NCBI GenBank assembly: GCA_007026445.1
Contig: VDMD01000039.1
Span: 124,001-188,000, forward strand
DNA length: 64,000 bases
Direction of reading: 5' to 3'
Origin: Schizophyllum amplum
Taxonomy: Eukaryota; Basidiomycota; Agaricomycetes; Agaricales; Schizophyllaceae
The notes under the pieces were generated by a model. The model was given only the letters and a program-made list of their open reading frames with translations, was not told where the DNA came from and did no database searches. The position numbers were made by a program, and so were the translations under genes. Positions 58,022 through 64,000 of the stretch are shown here, one piece after another. Position 1 is the first letter of the stretch; each line of letters begins with the position of its first letter.

Positions 58022-58762
58022 ATGAACAACTTCGGCAACGGCTTTTACAACAATGGCTTCGCGGGCTACGCTGGTAACAACAACGGCGCCAACATGAACG
58101 CGAACAACGCCTTCGGCAACTACGCGGCGAACAACCACAACGGCGGCTTCGGCGGTCACGGCCCTGCTGGCGGCTTCGCTCAGAACGACCCTCGTCTTCC
58201 CTTTGGCCCCATCGACCCGCCTGCCCCTCACCCGCTCCGCGCCGAGGACACCTTCGCGCCGCAGGCCGGCCCTACGCCCCACGCCCAGATGCTCATCTAC
58301 GCGCTGCGCAACGCTGATCACCCCACCGACTTCCTCGGCGACGCCCTCCAGCACATCCTACGTGGAGACACGTCGCCTGACGCACCCAGGAAGCTCCTCG
58401 AAGGTCTCGAAGGCTGCGGCGCGCTCCTTACGCGTGCCCGTCAGGCCGCTGCCGACGCGAAGGCGCGCCACTGCAAGCGCTGCCACCGTGAGTACCGTGA
58501 GCTGGACAATCATCCGGGTGCATGTGCCTTAGCGCACGACGCGCCGATTAGGCTGTCCAATGACGACTGGATGCGGTTGTGCTGTGACAAGATGGTATCG
58601 GCGGGTGCGCCGTGTCCTCCTCCCATGGTTGCCCGGCACACGACGCAAGACATGGTGATGGATATGCGCCGTCCAGTCATGGTGGAGGGCATCAATGTAT
58701 GGTCGGGGCACTTCTGCACCTGCGAGCAGAACCAATGTCAATTTGCGGGCATGCAACTCTAG
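58022..58762 (+). CDS. Asn/Gly-rich protein with a Cys/His-rich C-terminal half, 246 aa
   Basis: Single-exon gene preceded by a clear TATA box and a pyrimidine-rich leader. Residues 1-60 are mainly Asn, Gly, Ala and Phe (MNNFGNGFYNNGFAGYAGNN), a prion-like composition. The middle is helical (TPHAQMLIYALRNADHPTDF, KLLEGLEGCGALLTRARQAA). The C-terminal half has possible zinc ligands CKRCHREYRELDNHPGACALAH (C-x2-C, then H-x4-C-x3-H) and a later LCCDKM and FCTCEQNQC. I do not recognise the family. A self-associating or nucleic-acid-binding role is possible from composition but unproven. Lack of introns in an intron-rich genome and the strong promoter suggest a highly expressed gene. Confidence 0.8.
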   Translation: MNNFGNGFYNNGFAGYAGNNNGANMNANNAFGNYAANNHNGGFGGHGPAGGFAQNDPRLPFGPIDPPAPHPLRAEDTFAPQAGPTPHAQMLIYALRNADHPTDFLGDALQHILRGDTSPDAPRKLLEGLEGCGALLTRARQAAADAKARHCKRCHREYRELDNHPGACALAHDAPIRLSNDDWMRLCCDKMVSAGAPCPPPMVARHTTQDMVMDMRRPVMVEGINVWSGHFCTCEQNQCQFAGMQL

Positions 58763-58971
58763 AATGTTATCGGGCCTCAGAATATGTATGCATGTGCAGA
58801 AAAGAATATAGAATACTCGTAGACACGCATGTATGTAATCGACGAGTCACGTATCACCCTGAGAGAAACAAGAAAATTTGAGGCGCTCACACCTAGCTGC
58901 AGCAGTCCGAAACGTGATGTACAACTCCCACTCGAAGGTCCATTTCACTCTCGACACTGTTTTCCCTCCTC

Positions 58972-60862
58972 CTACCGACCTCGGTTTCTAGGAACAAGAC
59001 TGTATCGCCGAACAAGCCCACGCCGCGCAGCCGGGGCGAGGGCGCTATGATGTATGGGCTGCGGGTAAGGGAATAGGACCGAAGTATCGTGCGCGTCCTG
59101 CAGCAGCCGCTCGTCGTCCATGTGTACCGTGGATCCAACGTCAGAGGTAAGTGATGCGCCTCCATCCCGTTCACCAATGGTGCCCGCGATGTTCGCCCAC
59201 GAATCCACCGTCTCCGGTACGCGGATAGGCGAGACGAGAGAGACGGCGATGCTTCCTCGCGCGCCTTCGCAGTCATTCTGCTCCCGCGCTACGTCGGCGA
59301 ATATATCGAAAGGCAAGTATGAACGCGACGTAGCCGCGGCGGGCGAAGCGGCTCGCGACGTCGCAGCCGACTTCGTCTTCGGGATGAAGACCACCTCCCC
59401 AGAAGATCGAGCTGACGTTTGCGCGGTCAGGTTGTCCGCGAGCAATTGTATCACCGCTAGCCCTGGTGCCCGCATTTGAATCGCAGAGATGAGAGACGGG
59501 AAGGTCTGGTTGGTAGCGGTGGCATTAGGGCGAATCGGCGGCGCGAAAGTCATGAGTTGAGGACATGCTTGCAGTCCTACTTCTGAGAACCACTGCCTCG
59601 ACGCGGATAGGGCGAGGAAGCGCAGTCCTGGCGGCGCCTCCGACGCCAGCGCAGCACAAAGCTCGCTGTGGGTCGCATGCCGCGCGCCATCCTTCAGGTA
59701 TATGCGCAGCTCTTCGAGGCCGGGCGCCACCGCCACGATGTGCGCAAGACTGATCTCGCTGACCGAGTCGCATCGTAGGCGCAGCGCGCGCATCTGCGCA
59801 GGTCTCGACCGCTTCAACAGCTCCGCCGCCGCTTCCGCAGCCATGGTGCCGCCTACGGCAAGCACCTCCAGCGCTGGGGCTTTGATGCGCGCGAGGCATC
59901 CGGGGTCGAATACGCTGAGCGCGCGCAGGCGGGGAAATTCCACTGCGGGACGGCTCGATAGAGGCTGATACGGGGAACGCAGCGCGAATGTGACGACATT
60001 CGAGAGAAGGGCGAGTGCGTCGAGGCCTGGGTCGCGAGGAACAGGGGTATAACGCAAAGGACCGTCATAATGCGCGAGGTTATCCCATGGGAGGCTGAGG
60101 CTGGCGCATGCGAGATAGGGAGTGACTAGTGTCGCCAGCGCTGGTGCGCCCTCGAGGAACGTGATATGCGCACCGGGGGCGTACAGAATGAGGCGGGCGC
60201 GGACGAGGCGTGGAAGGCACCCTCGTAGGCGCTCGAGGAGCCCTGAACCAACGGAAAGACCGAGATCAGCAGATAACCATCTATCTGCGTGGTCGGCGAG
60301 GATGTCGAGCAGCGTTCGCTCATGGTCCGGGCGAAGCTCTTCGGTGCGAGAACTGGGGTGGATTCGGCCGTTCGGCTCCAGCATGGTGACGAAGATGGGA
60401 AGAGGGGCGGAGCGAGAAAGGTATGTCCGGAGAAGAGATGGGTAGTAGGGAAGGAGCGCAAGATAGGCGAGTGCATCCACATGAACGTACTGCCATAGCG
60501 TCGGACATGCGAGGGCGGTCGCTCGCCAGTGCCCGCATACCTGTGATAATGTCCAAGGACATTGGCGTGTGTCCGTCGCGTCCGTTCCGGGAGTACGACA
60601 GAAAAGGAATATCTCGATAAGCAGTTCTGGGGGTAGCTGTTCCGGCGGCGATCGTGGTGCAACAAATGATGTCTCTTCAGGGAGGAGCCCAAGGCTGACG
60701 CCGAGATTGCCGAGGTCGAAGGTGTGCGCACGCCCGAAGTCGGTCGGAAGGCTAGCGCGCTTTCCTCGCTTCTTACAATCTGCTGGACGACGAGTGAGCA
60801 GAAGGCCACGGTCAGATCTGTAAGAGACTACCTTTCAACGTGCCTTCCGTGACCAAGGCCAT
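58972..60862 (-). CDS. F-box/leucine-rich-like protein, 613 aa
   Basis: Putative SCF ubiquitin-ligase adaptor. Two exons, 60862-60832 (MALVTEGTLK) and 60782-58972, with a 49-nt GT-AG intron; the F-box frame has no in-frame ATG without this first exon. The F-box is at about residues 60-110: QLPPELLIEIFLFCRTPG, TLSQVCGHWRATALACPTLW, QYVHVDALAYLALL. A leucine-rich region follows with degenerate repeats (FPRLRALSVFDPGCLARIKA, PALEVLAVGG, APGLEELRIYL, APPGLRFLALSASRQWFSE). The last 150 residues are Ser/Ala-rich and disordered. The architecture is that of the expanded Agaricomycete F-box family. Substrate unknown; apparently intact, unlike the copy at 44.2-45.7 kb. Confidence 0.85.
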
Positions 60863-62044
60863 GTTCTATTCCGTTTCAATCAGTTTAGAAAGTGGGTGGA
60901 TAGATGGCAGCGTCTGCGAAGGAAAACGTCTCGAACGGAGATACAGCAATTGATAAGGAGTCGACGTTAGAGGGCGTGTGTTCCGTGGCCGGGTGTGACG
61001 TTGTGCGTCCTTTTTGCCTTGCGTCCTGCGAATACGCGTGTCGCTGAGTGTACACATACAATGCGCTCTCGACCACCTGAGCGTTTATAAGTGATAAGGT
61101 GGAAGAGATGCAGAGGCTGGAAAAAGCGAGCTCACTGGGAAGCGTGAGATAACCTCACACTATGAGAGAAATCGCGCGCGTCGGAAATTGAGGCTGTCGG
61201 GATGAAGGTGCTGTTGTACTAGGACTGATACGATCAGCAGCCGACTCGATCATGCATGACGGCCAATGCACAGCAGTACACAGGTCCTGAGCCCAGTCAA
61301 ACGCGCAAGATGGTTCATACAGCCCGGTATGCAGGAATAGGCCGCATATATGCGGCTTGCATGGCCAGCCGGGGTCGAATAAATGAGACTCACGTACATG
61401 GCGGCGCGAGTCACGACAAGGCGATGTATACTGAGCGACTTCCCAGTCGTGTAGAATCAAGTTTTGCTGGGCGATATGAATATCAAAGGCGCAGTCCCAA
61501 GCTATGGTGATGCACGCGTCTGACAGGTCGCGGTATTTGTTCGCGTTAGGCGCGTGGGACATTTGGGGAAGTCCCGTGATCGCATCATTAAGTATCTGAT
61601 GACGCAAGAGATTTCGGAAAGTGCCGGTCTTTGTTCTTGATTGTTCTCCGCCTCTCTGAATCTTCAACGCATGAACTCATGTACATTTGCCACTTTTGAA
61701 GTGCCCAATCGTGGCGAAATTGGCCCTGGCCACCTGAACCAAGCAAATGGAGTTCGGCGCCATTGAGTCATTGTTCGCCGTCTGGGTCGCTTTGTTCTGC
61801 ATTCTATCGTGAAATAAGGTGACGTGAATATGCGAAGGGTCTGCTGGAATCTTGTTGCGACCCTCCTTTGTCTCTGTTGATGCACGGCAAGCTTGATTGT
61901 GCTGGCCGGGCCATTGGTCAGTCCGCGGGCGTATGGAGTCACAAAGAGCTCGTATGAGGTTTCGCAGCCATAAAAGCTGAGCAGACCACCTTCTAACTTC
62001 TCTGCCACTCCTCACTCCCAGTTCTCCAGCAGGCTTATAAGATA
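60863..62044. other. Divergent intergenic region, F-box and SET genes
   Basis: About 1.2 kb. Open frames on the minus strand (61155-61667 and 61664-62015) lack recognised motifs. A TATAAAC on the minus strand near 61084-61090 is too far from the F-box ATG to assign safely. Confidence 0.45.
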
Positions 62045-63430
62045 ATGCCTTCAGTGATAGGCAACGCTAGCTCGCTTACAGGGAATACAAATGTACTAAG
62101 TGAGCTCAGTACTTCGGGTTAGTGGCATCAGATATGCTGACTGTACCACAGGTGACCTCGACGGCGCTCATGACACTCACCGTCGCTCTTCAGCGGGCGT
62201 AGCTCCCCCGGATTCCAAGGATGTCGAAGGAGGTGAGTACGCCTGCATCGCTGCTTATGCTCAACTGAACCAATTTCCAGTCGAAGTCGAAGAGTACCAG
62301 CGCTTCTTCATCAAGCGCCCCAAGGTTGCATCCGAAGATAACGACAGCCCGGACGACATCGTATACACGACGATAGTATCAGATAACTGCGACGCGTCCG
62401 ATGCGCATACGAGATGTGTTACTGAAGCTTTACTCGACATTGCTACCAAACGCGCCCTCTTCTCCCAGCCCAACTTTCCTCGTCGTCTCGTACGCCCTAT
62501 CGTACCCGCACACCTCATCGCGCCCGCCGGCTTCAAAGGACTCGGCATGTTCGCGACGCGTCATCTTCGCGCCGGCAATCTCATTCTCAGCGAGCGCCCA
62601 CTCATTATTCGGCCTGCTGGCGCGCCTCTTCGCCAGGATGTCCCGGACTTGTCGCAGACGCAGCGCGCTCTTTTCAGCCTCTCGGAGAGGGAGATGCAGT
62701 TGCAGGTCATGCTCCAGCGCATGACGCATGAGTGTCGCGATGCGTACCTTGCACTTTCGCGCTCGAAATACCACGCAGAGTGCGGACCGCTACTTGCGCG
62801 CGCACGGACCAACGGATGGCAGGCGTTGACGGAATTCAACTTCGCCAACTCTGGTAGCTGCGGATCATACGCCGGCGTGTTCGATGAGTTGTCCCGCATG
62901 AACCACAGGTACGTTCCGCAGCTGCGAAGGGTGTTGTGGTACTTACCGTCTAACTCATGTCATTTCCTAGCTGTTGCCCGAACGCTGTCTACAACTGGGA
63001 TACGCAGACCTTTTCCGGAAGCTTGCGGGCGGTCCGCGAGATCATGCCTGGCGAGGAGATCACGGTCGCGTATTGCGCTCTGGGTGAGCTGTGGGCGGTG
63101 CGGCAGACCAATCTGCAGGCCTACGGCTTCCTCTGCGCGTGTCCTGCGTGCAAGGGTGGTCCCGCGGCCGACGCACGACGCATGCAGATTCTCATCGATG
63201 CATATGCCGCGTCCAAGGTCCCTACAGGTATCGCTCTGCGGCGTGCGTACCTCTCGCTCATTCGGCGGATTGAAGACGAGGGCTTGGAGGCGCTTCCCGA
63301 GTACTTTGCCGCGCTACTGGAGATGGCGAAGTACTATCGGTGCGTGAAGGATGTGGCGAAGGCGAAGGCCTACGAGGGGAAGCTGAACGCTATGTCGTGG
63401 GCGATGCGTGGGGAGCCCGGAGCCGTTTGA
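62045..63430 (+). CDS. SET-domain protein, SMYD-like, 407 aa
   Basis: Probable protein-lysine methyltransferase, paralogue of the gene at 55764-56811. Exons 62045-62099 (MPSVIGNASSLTGNTNVL), 62152-62232, 62281-62908, 62971-63430. The second intron (62233-62280, 48 nt) has no stop and keeps frame but has a GTGAGT donor, a CTGAAC branch and a CAG acceptor, so I remove it. SET landmarks are GFKGLGMFATRHLRAGNLIL, SRMNHSCCPNAVYNWD (the intron again splits NHSC), PGEEITVAYC and a post-SET CACPAC. The tail YYRCVKDVAKAKAYEGKLNA matches the paralogue in position. The shared intron position supports common origin. Substrate unknown. Confidence 0.9.
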
Positions 63431-63744
63431 CCACAGCAAGGCTCCGGGTCCATGGTCATGATTGAACGACGTTTCACAGTCATCTTAATGTGTAATTCTT
63501 AGTGTGTAGTGTATATGCAACTCGTGCAGCCGCGGCAGAAATCTCGACACGCCAGAATCCCAAAGTTGAACTTCAATCATTTGACCGATGCGAACCTTGT
63601 CACTTCGTGACTTGTCCTAGTCACGGCCGACGCCTTGCTATCGCCCATCTTCGAGCCTCAACGCCGACGCCGCGTTCACTGAAGACGGGTACGAAATCTA
63701 CATAACTAATCGTCTCATTTGAACCTCTGTAGGTATCTGCAGAC
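63431..63744. other. Intergenic region
   Basis: No gene recognised. It contains the upstream region, and possibly an upstream exon, of the F-box gene at 63745. Confidence 0.45.
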
Positions 63745-64000
63745 ATGCAAGCAGACACTCTCCTCGAGCGGGCTAAATCAATCGCGAGCATCGAGTTCCA
63801 GCGCAGTGGCTTCGTGCCTTCTGATGAAGAGCTGCAAACAATCAAGACGCTCTCGAGCGAACTGTCCGCAGAGATGGCTTGGATTAGCGCTGAAATCGAG
63901 CGACTCCAACGACTGCACGCATGCATCTCCGTCCAGCTCAAAATCAATCAATCCGTCGCGTCTCCCGTGCGCCGCCTCCCTCCCGAATTACTTTCCGAAG
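63745..64000 (+). CDS. F-box protein, N-terminal part (cut by the window end)
   Basis: Open from ATG 63745 to the window edge: MQADTLLERAKSIASIEFQR, a helical segment (AEMAWISAEIERLQRLHAC) and the start of an F-box (VASPVRRLPPELLSE). The sequence follows the N-terminus of the F-box pseudogene at 44.2-45.7 kb closely (AEIERLHALRERV, APVRRLPVEV there), so the two are paralogues. Here the F-box frame is open as far as visible. An upstream exon cannot be excluded: the sequence TAGGTATCTGC just before the ATG also precedes the pseudogene and could be an intron end. Confidence 0.8.
   Translation, partial: MQADTLLERAKSIASIEFQRSGFVPSDEELQTIKTLSSELSAEMAWISAEIERLQRLHACISVQLKINQSVASPVRRLPPELLSE

Overview
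The window is nuclear DNA of a filamentous basidiomycete, most likely a wood- or litter-decaying Agaricomycete. This rests on GC-rich genes split by many 45-75 nt GT..CTNAY..AG introns, micro-exons, TATA boxes about 65-110 nt upstream of start codons, and gene families typical of that group: a laccase, tandem secreted alpha-amylases, F-box proteins, SMYD-like SET proteins, an Ifi-6-16 membrane peptide and a Zn2Cys6 factor. Coding models below were joined exon by exon from splice sites and reading phase. Unless noted, each multi-exon model sums to a whole number of codons.

Layout. 0-1.6 kb: TRM112 (+) converges on a small unknown gene (-). 2.3-8.2 kb: two tandem GH13 alpha-amylases (+) with the same 12-exon structure; the upstream copy has lost one splice acceptor. 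8.6-13 kb: a 1,421-residue protein (+) with four degenerate copies of a module I do not recognise. 13.1-17 kb: mitochondrial ribosomal protein mS29 (-), flanked by decayed arylsulfatase fragments that share a 45-bp inverted repeat. 18.1-21.1 kb: an HMG-box plus C2H2 protein (-). 21.6-22.2 kb: an MFS transporter relic. 23.2-29.9 kb: a 2,090-residue low-complexity protein (+). 32.4-35.3 kb: a 19-exon laccase (+). 35.7-36.1 kb: a 90-residue Ifi-6-16 gene (-) visible only after splicing. 36.5-39.1 kb: AP endonuclease 2 (-) with an out-of-phase GRF-finger exon. 39.6-41.1 kb: adenosine deaminase-like enzyme (+). 41.1-45.7 kb: gene-poor DNA with a dispersed 25-bp repeat and an F-box pseudogene (-). 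46.2-52.7 kb: two unknown genes and a Zn2Cys6 factor (all -), the last with a probable GC-AG intron. 55.8-64 kb: two SET-domain genes, an Asn/Gly-rich Cys/His protein, an intact F-box gene and the start of another F-box gene.

How the genes relate. There is no operon or clear biosynthetic cluster. Secreted nutrient enzymes (amylases, laccase) sit among housekeeping genes (TRM112, mS29, APN2, ADAL) and fast-evolving families (F-box, SET, transcription factors). Relics of a sulfatase, an MFS transporter and an F-box gene show active birth and decay. The strongest candidates for something undescribed are the four-module protein at 8.6-13 kb and several splice-site anomalies: the amylase acceptor loss, the APN2 phase break, the GC-AG intron inside a zinc finger and the laccase L4 spacing.
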